A stretch of DNA of 34,883 bases from Alphaproteobacteria bacterium. GTDB lineage: Bacteria > Pseudomonadota > Alphaproteobacteria > Rs-D84 > SZUA-605. This document shows positions 7,224 to 17,135 of the stretch, in pieces. Location: NCBI GenBank assembly GCA_003250835.1, contig QKJL01000020.1, forward strand, positions 1 through 34,883, given 5' to 3'. Under the pieces are notes generated by a model. That model did no database searches. It had not been told where the DNA came from and was given only the letters and a program-made list of their open reading frames with translations. Each line of letters starts with the position of its first letter. The stretch's first letter is position 1. The position numbers and the translations under genes are program-made.

Positions 7224-8246
7224 TTATCCAACATATGGATCTTCAAATTTCTTAGCCATATCTTCTAAGTTTTCAGGTGGCCATCCTGGAACATCCATAC
7301 CAAGGAATAATCCCATTTGCTCCAACTGAGCCTTAATTTCATTTAATGACTTACGTCCAAAGTTTGGTGTTTTCAACATATCAGATTCTGATTTTTGAAC
7401 CAATTCACCAATATATGTAATGTTGTCATTTTTCAAACAGTTATTTGCACGAACTGATAATTCAAGTTCTTCAACTTTTTTCAATAACATTTTATCAAAT
7501 GGTAATGAATCTTCTTCTGATCCATCTGTAACTTCTTCAGGATCTTCAAAATTAATAAAGCCTGTAATTTGATCTTTCAAAATACGTGCAGCTAATGCAA
7601 CAGCATCTTCCGGAGAAACAGCACCATTTGTTTTAACAGTCAAATTCAAACCATCAAAATCAGTATTTTGACCAATACGAGCTGGTTCAACTGTAATTGC
7701 AACTTGTTTAACTGGTGAAAACACAGAATCAATTGCCATATAACCAACAATATCTTCTTTCAAACGATTTTCTTCAGCTGTTTTATATCCTTTACCAGTA
7801 GTTACTGTAAATTCAACATCCAAATCAGCAGTATCATCTAAATGACACAAAACATAATCAGGATTAATAATTTCTAAGTCAGAAGATACTTCAATCATTC
7901 CAGCAGTCACAATTTGTTGACCTTTTGCTTTCAAACGCATTTTTTTAATGCCTTCAGAATGTTGAGCCAATACAATTTCTTTTACATTCAAGATAAAGTC
8001 TGTCATATCTTCGCGCATGCCTTTCAATGAAGAAAATTCATGCATAACGCCTTCTACTTTCATTCCGATCACAGCTGATCCTTGTAATGAAGAAAGCAAT
8101 ACACGACGTAAAGCAACACCAAGTGTCATCCCGAAGCCTTTTTCCAAAGGAGCAGCAACGATTGTAGCACTATGTTTTTTATCGTCTTGATTTGTTAATT
8201 TAATTTTTTCTGGTTTTGTCAAATCCATCCAGTTATGTTGTATCAC
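7224..8246 (-). CDS. rpoA: RNA polymerase alpha subunit
   Basis: Scaffold subunit of RNA polymerase, 340 residues. The N-terminal assembly domain contains LGVALRRVLLSSLQGSAV and HEFSSLKGMREDMTDFILNV. The C-terminal domain (~255-320) shows LSVRANNCLKNDNITYIGEL and TPNFGRKSLNEIKAQLEQMG, which bind UP-element DNA and activators. The start is GTG (reads MIQHNW) with a GGGGAGG Shine-Dalgarno 6 nt upstream, agreeing with the family N-terminus. It follows rpsK after a 92-bp spacer that contains a stem-loop. Confidence 0.98.
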   Translation of the reverse strand: MIQHNWMDLTKPEKIKLTNQDDKKHSATIVAAPLEKGFGMTLGVALRRVLLSSLQGSAVIGMKVEGVMHEFSSLKGMREDMTDFILNVKEIVLAQHSEGIKKMRLKAKGQQIVTAGMIEVSSDLEIINPDYVLCHLDDTADLDVEFTVTTGKGYKTAEENRLKEDIVGYMAIDSVFSPVKQVAITVEPARIGQNTDFDGLNLTVKTNGAVSPEDAVALAARILKDQITGFINFEDPEEVTDGSEEDSLPFDKMLLKKVEELELSVRANNCLKNDNITYIGELVQKSESDMLKTPNFGRKSLNEIKAQLEQMGLFLGMDVPGWPPENLEDMAKKFEDPYVG

Positions 8247-8293
8247 GTTGATCCTCCCCGTGTTAGGCGGTTAACTTATTGATATAGTATACA

Positions 8294-8326
8294 ATAAAGT
8301 TACTGCTTAATAAACAATAACTTTAT
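8294..8326 (-). promoter_or_regulatory. Hairpin in rpsK-rpoA spacer
   Basis: ATAAAGTTA and TAACTTTAT (9 bp, 15-nt loop) in the leader of rpoA, without a following T run. Possible mRNA processing or translational control site; function unknown. Confidence 0.45.
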
Positions 8327-8338
8327 CAAATTCATTTT

Positions 8339-8719
8339 TTATACGCGACGACGTTTCTTTGGTCGGCAACCGTTATGTGGAACTTTTGTAATATCTGTAA
8401 TAGTGTTTACAACCAATCCAGCTGATTGTAACGCACGCAATGCAGCTTCACGTCCAGATCCTGGACCTTCAACGTTCACATCAACGTTTTTCAAACCATG
8501 TTCCATAGCTTTTTTCGCAGCATCTTCTGAAGTAATCTGCGCCGCATAAGGAGTTGATTTTTTTGCACCTTTAAACCCGTGACAACCTGATGTTGACCAT
8601 GAAATCACATTACCTTGCATATCTGTAATAGTGATACGAGTATTATTAAAAGTCGCAAGAACATGTGCCAATCCTGACACAATATTTTTTTTCACTTTTT
8701 TCTTTGCTGTAGGAGCCAT
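8339..8719 (-). CDS. rpsK: 30S ribosomal protein S11
   Basis: Platform protein of the small subunit contacting the mRNA exit region; 126 residues. Recognised by [34 protein letters not shown] and the basic C-terminus [13 protein letters not shown]. It lies between rpsM and rpoA in the alpha operon, in the standard order apart from the absence of rpsD. Confidence 0.98.
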   Translation of the reverse strand: MAPTAKKKVKKNIVSGLAHVLATFNNTRITITDMQGNVISWSTSGCHGFKGAKKSTPYAAQITSEDAAKKAMEHGLKNVDVNVEGPGSGREAALRALQSAGLVVNTITDITKVPHNGCRPKKRRRV

Positions 8720-8744
8720 TTTGTCTACCCTATCCTTTACTTAA

Positions 8745-9113
8745 TTATTTTTTCTTTCCAGCAATCGCAATTGCTTTACCTTTACGTGTACGAGCATTCG
8801 TACGAGTACGTTGTCCACGAACTGGCAACTTACGTGAATGACGAATTCCACGTAAAGAACGAAGATCTTGTAAACGTTTGATATTCATTGAAACATCACG
8901 GCGTAAATCCCCTTCGATCACGAAGTTCTTTTCGATGTATTCACGAATTTTAATCACTTCATCATCAGACAATTCTTTTGCATGACGCATTTGATCTAAT
9001 TCCAATGCATCACAAATCTTTTTCGCTGTAGTTTGCCCAATTCCATACAGATATGTCAACGCAATATACGTTGGTTTATTTGTAGGAACATTAACACCTG
9101 CTATACGAGCCAA
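8745..9113 (-). CDS. rpsM: 30S ribosomal protein S13 (TTG start)
   Basis: Head protein bridging the subunits and contacting P-site tRNA; 122 residues. [10 protein letters not shown] at the N-terminus and [14 protein letters not shown] near the C-terminus are family hallmarks. The start codon is TTG: the conserved MARIAG begins there, with an AAAGGAG Shine-Dalgarno about 8 nt upstream. First gene of the rpsM-rpsK-rpoA-rplQ segment, 110 bp after adk, with its own likely promoter. Confidence 0.98.
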   Translation of the reverse strand: MARIAGVNVPTNKPTYIALTYLYGIGQTTAKKICDALELDQMRHAKELSDDEVIKIREYIEKNFVIEGDLRRDVSMNIKRLQDLRSLRGIRHSRKLPVRGQRTRTNARTRKGKAIAIAGKKK

Positions 9114-9162
9114 TCTAAACTCCTTTAAGTTTATTTATATATTACACATTTCGCGATGCCGT

Positions 9163-9191
9163 AATTTAAGACTTTTTTTAACAAAAGTCAA
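9163..9191 (-). promoter_or_regulatory. Internal promoter before rpsM
   Basis: Minus-strand TTGACT and TAAATT with a 17-bp spacer, in the 110-bp adk-rpsM gap. The spacer also contains the inverted repeat GACTTTT/AAAAGTC. It would give the alpha segment independent transcription. Confidence 0.55.
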
Positions 9192-9223
9192 TCAAAAAAC
9201 GTTTCACAAACAATTATTATCGA

Positions 9224-9874
9224 CTAAAGTATATTTTTGTCGATTTCCGAGGACACTACAGAGGCAGGCAGTTCCCCATTAATTTCAAAAAAACCAGCAT
9301 GTTGACGATAAAAATCAATCACTGGAGTATTTTGTTGATGATACAAAGTAAGGCGATCACGCACATTTTCTTCTTTATCATCAGGACGTTGAAAGAAATC
9401 ACTTCCACCGCATTCACCACATTTTCCATCATTGGGTTGATTGAAAACACGATGATAACTTTTTTTACAATTAGAACAGATAATACGTCCACTTGCACGT
9501 CGAACAGCTTCTTCATCTGAAACGTTCAACAAAATAACCTTTGAAATCGACAAATCATACTTCGCTAAATAATCTTCCAAAGCATGTACCTGTGTCAAAG
9601 TACGTGGATATCCGTCTAAAATTAATCCTTTTGTTCCATTTTGGCGATGTTGATCAAGTACACCAGCCACAATTCGATTAGTCAAATCATCTGAAACAAG
9701 TTGGCCTGATTGTACAATACGTTTTACTTCAAGACCTAATTCTGTTTCTTCTTTTATTTCATGGCGAAAAATATCGCCTGTTGAAAGATGTGTTAAATCA
9801 TATTTCTCAATTAAATGAGCCGATTGAACACCTTTTCCAGCGCCTGGAGCACCAATCAACAGATAAATATCCAT
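9224..9874 (-). CDS. adk: Adenylate kinase with zinc-finger LID
   Basis: Converts ATP plus AMP to two ADP in the cytoplasm; 216 residues. The P-loop reads GAPGAGKGVQS, with Val where most family members have Thr. The AMP-binding part has THLSTGDIFRHEI and GLILDGYPRT. The LID carries a four-cysteine zinc site (CSNC...CGEC, ~130-155), common in Gram-positive enzymes and replaced in E. coli. It sits 4 bp after secY, in the classic secY-adk order. Confidence 0.97.
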   Translation of the reverse strand: MDIYLLIGAPGAGKGVQSAHLIEKYDLTHLSTGDIFRHEIKEETELGLEVKRIVQSGQLVSDDLTNRIVAGVLDQHRQNGTKGLILDGYPRTLTQVHALEDYLAKYDLSISKVILLNVSDEEAVRRASGRIICSNCKKSYHRVFNQPNDGKCGECGGSDFFQRPDDKEENVRDRLTLYHQQNTPVIDFYRQHAGFFEINGELPASVVSSEIDKNIL

Positions 9875-9878
9875 GGGA

Positions 9879-11213
9879 CTAACGGAACCTTTTATTCTTA
9901 TTAACTTTCTTTAATACGCTTTCATATTGATACGCAATCAATTCTGATTGGATCTGAGCCATAGTTTTCATAATAACATTACATACGATCAACAATGTTG
10001 TTCCACCAAGATAGAATGGTACAGACATTTTCACAATCAAAAAGTCAGGTAACAAACAAAGTACTACTAAGTAAAAAGCACCTAACACTGTCAAACGTGT
10101 CAAAATAAAGTCCATATGTTGTGCTGTTTGCACACCTGGACGAATTCCAGGAATATATCCACCTGATTTTTTCAAATTTTCTGCAGTATCTTCAGGATTA
10201 AATACAACCGCTGTATAAAAGAATGCAAAGAAAACAATAAGCAATGCATACACAATCATATAAGTTGGTGCACCATGTTGCAAATGACGCAACATAACTT
10301 GTAACCATTCTGGTCCAGCACCACTTGACGCAAACTGAGCAATCGTTGCAGGCATCAACAAGATCGATGAAGCAAAGATTGGTGGGATCACATCTGATGT
10401 GTTAATCTTCAATGGAAGATATGATGAATTTTGTTGCGCACCCATACCAGCACCACCACGTTTTGGATAATGCACAAGTACACGACGTTCTGCTTGTTCA
10501 AAGAAAGCAATCGCAGCAATCGCACCAATTGCGATAGCTAATAACATTACAATTCCAACTGGTGAAATTTGTCCAACAGCACCTAAATCAGCTGTCTTAG
10601 TCAACGCAGAAGGTAAATTCGCAATAATACCAGCAAAGATAATCAATGAAGTTCCTTGCCCAACACCACGTTGTGTAATTTGATCACCCAACCATACAAC
10701 AAACATTGCACCACCAGTCAACGTTACAACAGTTGAAAAGCGGAAGAAAAATCCTGGGTTAATCACAGCAGCAGCGCCACCAGAAGTCATATTTTCCAAC
10801 CCAGCAGCAATTCCATAGGCTTGAACAACACAAATAATTACAGTTAAATAACGTGTATATTGATTAATTTTTTGAGCCCCAACAGTTCCACTATCACGCA
10901 ATGCTTTCAATTCCGGAGAAACAGCAGATAATAATTGCATAATGATAGATGCAGAGATATAAGGCATAATATTCAAAGCCAAAATTGCCATACGTGACAA
11001 CGCACCCCCAGTAAACATATCAAACATACCAAGAATACCAGAATTTTGACCAGAAAACATGCTTGTTAAAACAGAAGCATCCACCCCAGGAATTGGGATG
11101 AATGATCCAATACGATAAATAATTAAAGCAATCAGAGTAAACCATAAACGTTTCTTCAAACTTTCAGCCTTTGAAAACGTGTCCATAGACATACCAAATT
11201 GATTAGAAACCAT
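9879..11213 (-). CDS. secY: Protein translocase subunit SecY
   Basis: Central pore of the Sec translocon in the inner membrane; 444 residues with ten predicted membrane helices. Landmarks are ALIIYRIGSFIPIPGVD in TM1, GALSRMAILALNIMPYISAS in the plug/TM2 region, the RGVGQGTSLIIFAGI segment, and VVFNPEDTAENLKKSGGYIPG. A GAGGA Shine-Dalgarno precedes the ATG. It follows rplO at the end of the spc segment. Confidence 0.98.
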   Translation of the reverse strand: MVSNQFGMSMDTFSKAESLKKRLWFTLIALIIYRIGSFIPIPGVDASVLTSMFSGQNSGILGMFDMFTGGALSRMAILALNIMPYISASIIMQLLSAVSPELKALRDSGTVGAQKINQYTRYLTVIICVVQAYGIAAGLENMTSGGAAAVINPGFFFRFSTVVTLTGGAMFVVWLGDQITQRGVGQGTSLIIFAGIIANLPSALTKTADLGAVGQISPVGIVMLLAIAIGAIAAIAFFEQAERRVLVHYPKRGGAGMGAQQNSSYLPLKINTSDVIPPIFASSILLMPATIAQFASSGAGPEWLQVMLRHLQHGAPTYMIVYALLIVFFAFFYTAVVFNPEDTAENLKKSGGYIPGIRPGVQTAQHMDFILTRLTVLGAFYLVVLCLLPDFLIVKMSVPFYLGGTTLLIVCNVIMKTMAQIQSELIAYQYESVLKKVNKNKRFR

Positions 11214-11235
11214 AGTTATCCTCCCTGAAACTTAA

Positions 11236-11742
11236 TTATTTTGCAACTTTTTTTGCAGCTTTTTTTTCTTCAACAGTTGGTGCAGCTTCTAATACTTTCA
11301 CTGTTCCACCAGCTTTTTCAATCTTTGCTTTTGCAGATTCTGTAATCTCAGAAACTTCAACAGTAATCGCAGTTTTGATGTCACCTGTACCCAAAATTTT
11401 GAAACCGTCATGTAAATTTTTAAAGATACCAGCTTCTTGCATAGCTTTTCCATTAATAAGATCAGCTTTTAAGATACCAGCTTCAACATATTTTTGCAAG
11501 TCCCCAACATTAGCAGCAGCAAAAACTAATTTAAAGTTTTTGTTGTTAAAACCACGACGTGGAATACGTTGATAAATTGGCAACTGACCACCGATAAATC
11601 CTGAAAAAGATACACCTGAACGTGATTTTTGACCTTTTACACCACGACCACAAGTTTTACCTTTACCTGATGCAATTCCGCGACCTTTGCGAATACGTTT
11701 TTTTGTTGAGCCAAGAGCACTCATTAATGCATTTAATTTCAT
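11236..11742 (-). CDS. rplO: 50S ribosomal protein L15
   Basis: Large-subunit assembly protein, 168 residues, slightly long because of a Lys/Ala-rich C-terminus. The Gly/Arg-rich N-terminus (KKRIRKGRGIASGKGKTCGR, then QKSRSG) and PRRGFNN are diagnostic. It follows rpmD by 2 bp and precedes secY. Confidence 0.97.
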   Translation of the reverse strand: MKLNALMSALGSTKKRIRKGRGIASGKGKTCGRGVKGQKSRSGVSFSGFIGGQLPIYQRIPRRGFNNKNFKLVFAAANVGDLQKYVEAGILKADLINGKAMQEAGIFKNLHDGFKILGTGDIKTAITVEVSEITESAKAKIEKAGGTVKVLEAAPTVEEKKAAKKVAK

Positions 11743-11744
11743 AT

Positions 11745-11933
11745 CTATTTTACCTCTTCTACTTGAACCAAGTGAGCTACTTTAGTGATCATACCACGAA
11801 TAACTGGTGTATCAGCATACACTTTTTCACGGCCAATTTTACCCAATCCCATCGCTTTCAAGACTAATTCTTGTTTTTTAATACGACCGATTGTACTTTT
11901 AATTTGTTTTACTTTAACTTGTTTTTCCGCCAT
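11745..11933 (-). CDS. rpmD: 50S ribosomal protein L30
   Basis: Small large-subunit protein, 62 residues. VKVKQIKSTIGRIKKQELVL followed by LGLGKIG-like and DTPVIRGMI segments matches bacterial L30. Located between rpsE and rplO as expected. Confidence 0.95.
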   Translation of the reverse strand: MAEKQVKVKQIKSTIGRIKKQELVLKAMGLGKIGREKVYADTPVIRGMITKVAHLVQVEEVK

Positions 11934-11950
11934 TATATCCTCTTTTAAGT

Positions 11951-12523
11951 TTATTCAGCAGCGTCAGCAGCTTCTTGCTTATCATCATTCAAATCTTTTA
12001 AATCACGATTTGAAACAATTTCGCTAATTTTTTTACCACGACGAGCAGCAATCATCTTAGGTGATTGTAATTGTTTAAACGCTTCAAAAGTCGCTTTCAC
12101 CATGTTATGCGGATTTGCTGTTCCAAGTGATTTAGACACAACGTCTTGAATACCAAGAGCTTCGAACACAGCACGCATTGGTCCACCAGCAATAATACCA
12201 GTTCCATGAGGCGCAGAACGCAACACAACTTTACCAGCTCCAAAACGAGCTACAATATCATGATGCAATGTACGACCTTCACGTAAAGGAACGCGGATCA
12301 TATTACGTTTAGCTTGATCTGTCGCTTTTTTCACAGCATTCGGCACTTCTTTTGCCTTTCCTGTTCCATAACCAACACGGCCTTTTTGGTCTCCTACAAC
12401 AACAATTGCTGCAAAACCAAAGTTTTTACCACCTTTTACCACTTTCGCAGTACGGTTAATATGAACAAGGCGATCAATTAAACCATCATCTTGTTTTACT
12501 TTTTGGACTGGATTTTTAGCCAT
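11951..12523 (-). CDS. rpsE: 30S ribosomal protein S5
   Basis: Decoding-fidelity protein, 190 residues. The double-stranded-RNA-binding N-domain contains [20 protein letters not shown] and [13 protein letters not shown]. The C-domain has [20 protein letters not shown] and [18 protein letters not shown]. It has a short acidic/alanine tail. It precedes rpmD by 17 bp. Confidence 0.98.
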   Translation of the reverse strand: MAKNPVQKVKQDDGLIDRLVHINRTAKVVKGGKNFGFAAIVVVGDQKGRVGYGTGKAKEVPNAVKKATDQAKRNMIRVPLREGRTLHHDIVARFGAGKVVLRSAPHGTGIIAGGPMRAVFEALGIQDVVSKSLGTANPHNMVKATFEAFKQLQSPKMIAARRGKKISEIVSNRDLKDLNDDKQEAADAAE

Positions 12524-12548
12524 TCTACTTCCTTTTAAATTTCTTTAA

Positions 12549-12902
12549 TTAAAACTTCAAACCTGCTTTACGAGCAGCATCAGCCAATGCAGCGATACGT
12601 CCATGATATGGATATGCGCCACGATCAAAATACACTTCAGTGATTTTCGCTTTTTTAGCAGCTTCAGCAATTTGAGTACCAACAAGTGCAGCACCTTCAA
12701 TATTGTATCCTTTAGCCGCAAATTCTTTCGCACGTGAACTCGCAGAAGCAACAGTAATTGATTTTACATCATCAATAATTTGTGCTTCAATGTGTTGACC
12801 TGAACGGTATACTGATAAACGTAATTTACCAGGATTTTTCTTTTTCAAATGCCAACGGTTACGCAATTTTCTTTTCAAAAAAGAATTTTTAAATAATTTC
12901 AT
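12549..12902 (-). CDS. rplR: 50S ribosomal protein L18
   Basis: 5S rRNA-binding protein, 117 residues. [37 protein letters not shown] and the C-terminal [20 protein letters not shown] are typical. Located in the usual rplF-rplR-rpsE order. Confidence 0.97.
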   Translation of the reverse strand: MKLFKNSFLKRKLRNRWHLKKKNPGKLRLSVYRSGQHIEAQIIDDVKSITVASASSRAKEFAAKGYNIEGAALVGTQIAEAAKKAKITEVYFDRGAYPYHGRIAALADAARKAGLKF

Positions 12903-12934
12903 TGTACTTCTACCTTATTAATACGTGTTAGTTA

Positions 12935-13471
12935 TTATTTTTTCTTACCTTCTTTACGACGGATCCATTCACCCTTCTTATGTACTCCCTTACCTTTATA
13001 TGGTTCAGGTTTACGGTATTTTTGAAGTTCAGAAACAACTTGACCTAACAATTGTTTATCATGTGAGATCACTTTAAATTCTGTTGGTGATGTAATTTCA
13101 ATATTAATACCTTGTGGCAAGTCATATTTAACATCGTGTGAAAACCCAAGATTTAAAACAAGAGTAGTCCCTTGTAATTGAGCTTTATATCCAACACCCT
13201 TTAATTCAATTACTTGTGTAAATCCAACTGATACACCTTCCACAGCATTCGCAACATGTGAACGAATAGTTCCCCACATTGTACGATCTTGTGTGTTTTC
13301 AGCATTTGCCGGAGAAACAACAACAGTGTTATCTTCAACTTTAACAACTACGTTTTTTGTAAAAGGAATAACCATTTCACCTAATTTTCCTTTAATCGCA
13401 ATTGTATCATCTGTTAATGTAGCTGTAACACCATCTACTAATTTAACAGGTAATTTTCCAACTCGAGACAT
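12935..13471 (-). CDS. rplF: 50S ribosomal protein L6
   Basis: Protein at the base of the L7/L12 stalk, 178 residues. MSRVGKLPVKL at the start, GVGYKAQLQGTTLVLNLGFS in the middle and YRKPEPYKGKGVHKKGEW near the end are characteristic. It follows rpsH by 36 bp. Confidence 0.98.
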   Translation of the reverse strand: MSRVGKLPVKLVDGVTATLTDDTIAIKGKLGEMVIPFTKNVVVKVEDNTVVVSPANAENTQDRTMWGTIRSHVANAVEGVSVGFTQVIELKGVGYKAQLQGTTLVLNLGFSHDVKYDLPQGINIEITSPTEFKVISHDKQLLGQVVSELQKYRKPEPYKGKGVHKKGEWIRRKEGKKK

Positions 13472-13507
13472 TTCTTACTTCCTTGTTTTTTCTTTATTTC
13501 TTTTAAC

Positions 13508-13906
13508 CTAGAATACGTGACACAAAACTTCGCCACCCAAGCCTTCACGACGTGCTTCTGAATCTGACATCACACCTTTTGATGTAGATAAAATAGAAAC
13601 ACCAAGACCATTGTGAACAGTTTCAATTTCACCAGCTTTTGAATACACGCGGCATCCAGGCTTTGAAATACGTTGAATTTTATGAATAGCACCTTTGCCT
13701 TCAAAATAACGTAATTCGATTTTAAGTTCATCAATACCTTCACGTACATTCACACGTTCGAAGTTTTCAATAAACCCTTCATTTTTCAAAACAGTTAATA
13801 AATTTTCACGCATTGTTGAAAATGGACTAACAATTGTTTCTTTCATTGCTAATTGGCCATTTCGAATTCGTGTAATCATATCACCTATTGGATCTGTAAA
13901 AGACAT
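13508..13906 (-). CDS. rpsH: 30S ribosomal protein S8
   Basis: Central-domain 16S rRNA-binding protein, 132 residues. DPIGDMITRIRNGQ, RISKPGCRVYSK and the C-terminal GLGVSILSTSKGVMSDSEAR plus GGEVLCHVF are diagnostic. S8 is the classical translational repressor of the spc operon in E. coli; no regulatory target was identified here. Confidence 0.98.
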   Translation of the reverse strand: MSFTDPIGDMITRIRNGQLAMKETIVSPFSTMRENLLTVLKNEGFIENFERVNVREGIDELKIELRYFEGKGAIHKIQRISKPGCRVYSKAGEIETVHNGLGVSILSTSKGVMSDSEARREGLGGEVLCHVF

Positions 13907-13935
13907 CGTTTATTCCTTATACTTTTTAATTAATC

Positions 13936-14241
13936 TTACCAACTTGACTTACGCATACCTGGAATTTGTCCAGCTGACGCTAATTCACGCAACTTAATAC
14001 GACAAATTTTAAATTTACGGTACACCCCGTTTCCACGGCCAGTCAATTGACAACGGTTACGTAAACGAATACGAGCTCCGTTACGAGGCATTTTAGCCAA
14101 TTTCAACATTGCAGCAAAACGTTCTTCAGGAGCTGCTTCTTTATCACGAGCCGCTGAAACAAGAGTTTCACGTTTAGCAGCACATTTTTTAACTAATTTA
14201 CGACGTTTTAAATCACGTTCTAACATACATTTACGAGCCAT
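13936..14241 (-). CDS. rpsN: 30S ribosomal protein S14 (zinc-less long form)
   Basis: Head protein, 101 residues, the long form without the CXXC zinc site. [20 protein letters not shown] and LREL...[11 protein letters not shown] match the proteobacterial type. Located between rplE and rpsH. Confidence 0.97.
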   Translation of the reverse strand: MARKCMLERDLKRRKLVKKCAAKRETLVSAARDKEAAPEERFAAMLKLAKMPRNGARIRLRNRCQLTGRGNGVYRKFKICRIKLRELASAGQIPGMRKSSW

Positions 14242-14254
14242 ACTAAACTACTCC

Positions 14255-14800
14255 TTAGTTATAAAATGGGAAGTTAAAGTGTTTCAATAACGCTTTTGCT
14301 TCCGCATCAGTCTTAGCGGTTGTACATACAATGATATCCATTCCACGAATAGCATCAATTTTATCAAAATCAATTTCTGGGAAAATAATTTGTTCTTTAA
14401 TCCCAAATGCATAATTTCCATTTCCGTCGAAACTTTTACCGTTAATACCACGGAAGTCACGAACATGTGGCAATGCAAGGTTGATCAAACGATCAACAAA
14501 GTCAAACATACGTTGTTTACGCATAGTTACTTTTACACCAACTGGCATACCTTCACGTAACTTAAACGCAGCTTCTGATTTACGTGCATTAATAACAACT
14601 GGTTTTTGACCAGAGATTGCAGTTAAATCTTCAACAGCACCGTTGATTTTCTTTTTATCAAGTGCAGCTTCACCCACACCGATGTTTAAAACAATTTTAG
14701 TTAAACGAGGAATTTCTAATTCGTTTTTATACCCAAATTCTTTCACCAATTCAGGTTTAATCGTTTTTTCATAAAACTCTTGTAATCTTGCTTTTGCCAT
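14255..14800 (-). CDS. rplE: 50S ribosomal protein L5
   Basis: 5S rRNA-binding protein, 181 residues. [35 protein letters not shown], and [20 protein letters not shown] with [15 protein letters not shown] are typical. It is preceded by rplX and followed by rpsN 13 bp later. Confidence 0.98.
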   Translation of the reverse strand: MAKARLQEFYEKTIKPELVKEFGYKNELEIPRLTKIVLNIGVGEAALDKKKINGAVEDLTAISGQKPVVINARKSEAAFKLREGMPVGVKVTMRKQRMFDFVDRLINLALPHVRDFRGINGKSFDGNGNYAFGIKEQIIFPEIDFDKIDAIRGMDIIVCTTAKTDAEAKALLKHFNFPFYN

Positions 14801-14817
14801 TATTTCTTTTCCTTTTA

Positions 14818-15135
14818 TTAAACAGCTTCACCACTACGCTTTGAAATACGCACTTTTTTTCCATCCCCGAGCACTTTAAAACCAACACGTGTTGCTTTAT
14901 TATCTTTTGGATCAATCAATGCAACATTTGACGCATCAATTGGTAAATTTTTAGTCACAATACCAGGTGCTTGTGTTTGTGTCGCTTTTTGGTGTTTTTT
15001 AACTTCGTTAACACCTGCAACAACTACTTTACCTTTTGTTGGCATTACAGACAATACTTTACCAGTTTTACCCTTATCTTTTCCTGCAAGGATAACAACT
15101 TGATCATCTTTTTTAATTTTCATTTTTACTGGCAT
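14818..15135 (-). CDS. rplX: 50S ribosomal protein L24
   Basis: Assembly-initiator protein, 105 residues. The KOW motif [20 protein letters not shown] is near the N-terminus, followed by [10 protein letters not shown] and [10 protein letters not shown]. Located between rplN and rplE. Confidence 0.97.
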   Translation of the reverse strand: MPVKMKIKKDDQVVILAGKDKGKTGKVLSVMPTKGKVVVAGVNEVKKHQKATQTQAPGIVTKNLPIDASNVALIDPKDNKATRVGFKVLGDGKKVRISKRSGEAV

Positions 15136-15156
15136 ATCTTTTTATCCCCTATTTTC

Positions 15157-15525
15157 TTAAAGCACTTCAGGTGCAAGTGAAATAATTTTAGCAAAATCTT
15201 TTGCACGTAATTCACGAGCAACTGGACCAAAGATACGAGTTCCAACAGGTTCTTTATTTGCGTTCAAGATAACAACAGAATTATTATCAAAACGGATAGC
15301 AGAACCATCTTTACGTTTTACTTCTTTAGCAGTACGCACGATAACAGCACGTTTAACTTCACCTTTTTTAACTTTTCCACGTGGAATCGCATCTTTAATA
15401 GACACTACAATAATGTCACCAACAGACGCTGAACGACGGTGAGATCCACCTAGTACTTTAATACACTGTACACGACGTGCCCCTGAATTATCAGCAACAT
15501 CTAAAACACTTTGCATTTGTATCAT
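15157..15525 (-). CDS. rplN: 50S ribosomal protein L14
   Basis: Intersubunit-bridge protein, 122 residues. [20 protein letters not shown] at the start and [20 protein letters not shown] at the end are near-universal. Located between rpsQ and rplX. Confidence 0.98.
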   Translation of the reverse strand: MIQMQSVLDVADNSGARRVQCIKVLGGSHRRSASVGDIIVVSIKDAIPRGKVKKGEVKRAVIVRTAKEVKRKDGSAIRFDNNSVVILNANKEPVGTRIFGPVARELRAKDFAKIISLAPEVL

Positions 15526-15547
15526 TAGTCTATTCCTTATTTTTTAC

Positions 15548-15784
15548 TTATTTTGTTTCTGTTACAACTTCAAAACATTTAGTTTTTGAAATTGGACGAC
15601 ATTCCACAATAGATACCACATCACCTTCTTTGCAAACGTTGTTTGCATCATGAGCATGATATTTTTTGTTACGTTTAATGTATTTTTTATACAATGGGTG
15701 TTTAAACTTACGTTCAACATCAACCACAACGGTTTTATCCATTTTTACACTAACAACAGTTCCTGTTAATACGCGTTTCGGCAT
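15548..15784 (-). CDS. rpsQ: 30S ribosomal protein S17
   Basis: Early 16S-binding OB-fold protein, 78 residues. [20 protein letters not shown] and [18 protein letters not shown] identify it. It follows rpmC by 13 bp. Confidence 0.97.
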   Translation of the reverse strand: MPKRVLTGTVVSVKMDKTVVVDVERKFKHPLYKKYIKRNKKYHAHDANNVCKEGDVVSIVECRPISKTKCFEVVTETK

Positions 15785-15797
15785 TTCATAAACTCCC

Positions 15798-16016
15798 TTA
15801 GCTTACAGCTGTTTCTTTGTTTGCAGCAGCAGATAAAAATGTTTCTACTTGTGCAATGTTACGACGAATTTTTTTAACAGTTGCAGTGTCTTTTAACTGA
15901 CCAGCAGTCAACTGGAAACGTGTATTCATCAATTCTTTTTTCAAATCAACTAACTTAGCAGTCAATTCTTCTTTATTTGCAGTTTTTAATTTTGCAATAT
16001 CTTCTTTTTTCAACAT
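15798..16016 (-). CDS. rpmC: 50S ribosomal protein L29
   Basis: Helical tunnel-exit protein, 72 residues. [20 protein letters not shown] and [14 protein letters not shown] match the family. It begins 1 bp after the rplP stop, suggesting translational coupling. Confidence 0.96.
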   Translation of the reverse strand: MLKKEDIAKLKTANKEELTAKLVDLKKELMNTRFQLTAGQLKDTATVKKIRRNIAQVETFLSAAANKETAVS

Positions 16017-16017
16017 A

Positions 16018-16431
16018 CTAGTCTCCTATACGTTCCACAAATTTTGTTTTCACTGGCAATTTAGCAGCAGCCAAAGCAAACGCTTCACGTGCAAGTTCTG
16101 CTGGCACACCATCAACTTCAAACATAATACGACCTGGTTTCACACGACATGCCCAAAATTCAATCGCACCTTTACCTTTACCCATACGAACTTCAGCAGG
16201 TTTCTTTGATACAGGAACATCTGGGAAAATACGAATCCACACTTTACCTTGACGTTTCATATGACGTGTCATCGCACGACGAGCCGCTTCAATTTGACGA
16301 GAAGTAACACGTTCAGGTGTCAAAGCTTTCAAGCCAAATGACCCAAACGCCAATTCGAAACCACCTTTCGCATTACCATGAATACGACCTTTATGTGCTT
16401 TACGAAACTTTGTTTTCTTAGGCATTAACAT
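16018..16431 (-). CDS. rplP: 50S ribosomal protein L16
   Basis: Protein near the peptidyl-transferase A site, 137 residues. [36 protein letters not shown] and [20 protein letters not shown] are characteristic. Located between rpsC and rpmC. Confidence 0.98.
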   Translation of the reverse strand: MLMPKKTKFRKAHKGRIHGNAKGGFELAFGSFGLKALTPERVTSRQIEAARRAMTRHMKRQGKVWIRIFPDVPVSKKPAEVRMGKGKGAIEFWACRVKPGRIMFEVDGVPAELAREAFALAAAKLPVKTKFVERIGD

Positions 16432-16460
16432 TGTTCTATCCTTATACTTATATTTTTATC

Positions 16461-17135
16461 TTATTTAGCCGCTTTACGTGGTGCAGGCTTTTTATCTTGT
16501 TTTTGTTGAACTTCTTTTTCAACATCACGGTTGATCCATACTTTCACGCCGATCACACCATAAGCTGTGTTTGCTTCTGCAAATCCAAAATCAACATCAG
16601 CACGTAAAGTATGCAAAGGAACTTGACCTTCCAAGTATTCTTCCGCACGCGCAATTTCAGCACCATTTAAACGACCTGAAACTTTCACACGGATACCTTT
16701 TCCACCCATACGTAATGTATTTTGGATCGCTTTTTTCATCGCACGACGGTAAGATACACGACGTTCGATTTGTTGAGCAATACTTTGAGCAGTCAATGTA
16801 GCATCTAATTCAACACGACGTACTTCAACAATGTTTAATGCAACTTCACTTGCAGTCATTGTTTGAATTTTCTTTTTCAACTTTTCAATATCTTCACCTT
16901 TTTTCCCGATAATCAAACCAGGACGAGCAGCATTGATAGTCACATGAGCGCGTTTTGCAGGACGTTCAACGATAACACTTGCAATTCCAGCATTTTTCAA
17001 TTTAGTTTCAATAAATTTACGGATTTTCAAATCTTCAAGTAATGTATCCCCATACTCTTTTTTGGCGAACCAGCGAGAGGTCCAGCCTTTATTGATCATC
17101 AAACGTAATCCAATCGGGTTAACTTTTTGTCCCAT
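16461..17135 (-). CDS. rpsC: 30S ribosomal protein S3
   Basis: mRNA-entry helicase-region protein, 224 residues. [20 protein letters not shown], the KH-domain loop [20 protein letters not shown] and [20 protein letters not shown] are diagnostic. Its ATG overlaps the rplV stop by one base (TAATG), implying coupled translation. Confidence 0.98.
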   Translation of the reverse strand: MGQKVNPIGLRLMINKGWTSRWFAKKEYGDTLLEDLKIRKFIETKLKNAGIASVIVERPAKRAHVTINAARPGLIIGKKGEDIEKLKKKIQTMTASEVALNIVEVRRVELDATLTAQSIAQQIERRVSYRRAMKKAIQNTLRMGGKGIRVKVSGRLNGAEIARAEEYLEGQVPLHTLRADVDFGFAEANTAYGVIGVKVWINRDVEKEVQQKQDKKPAPRKAAK

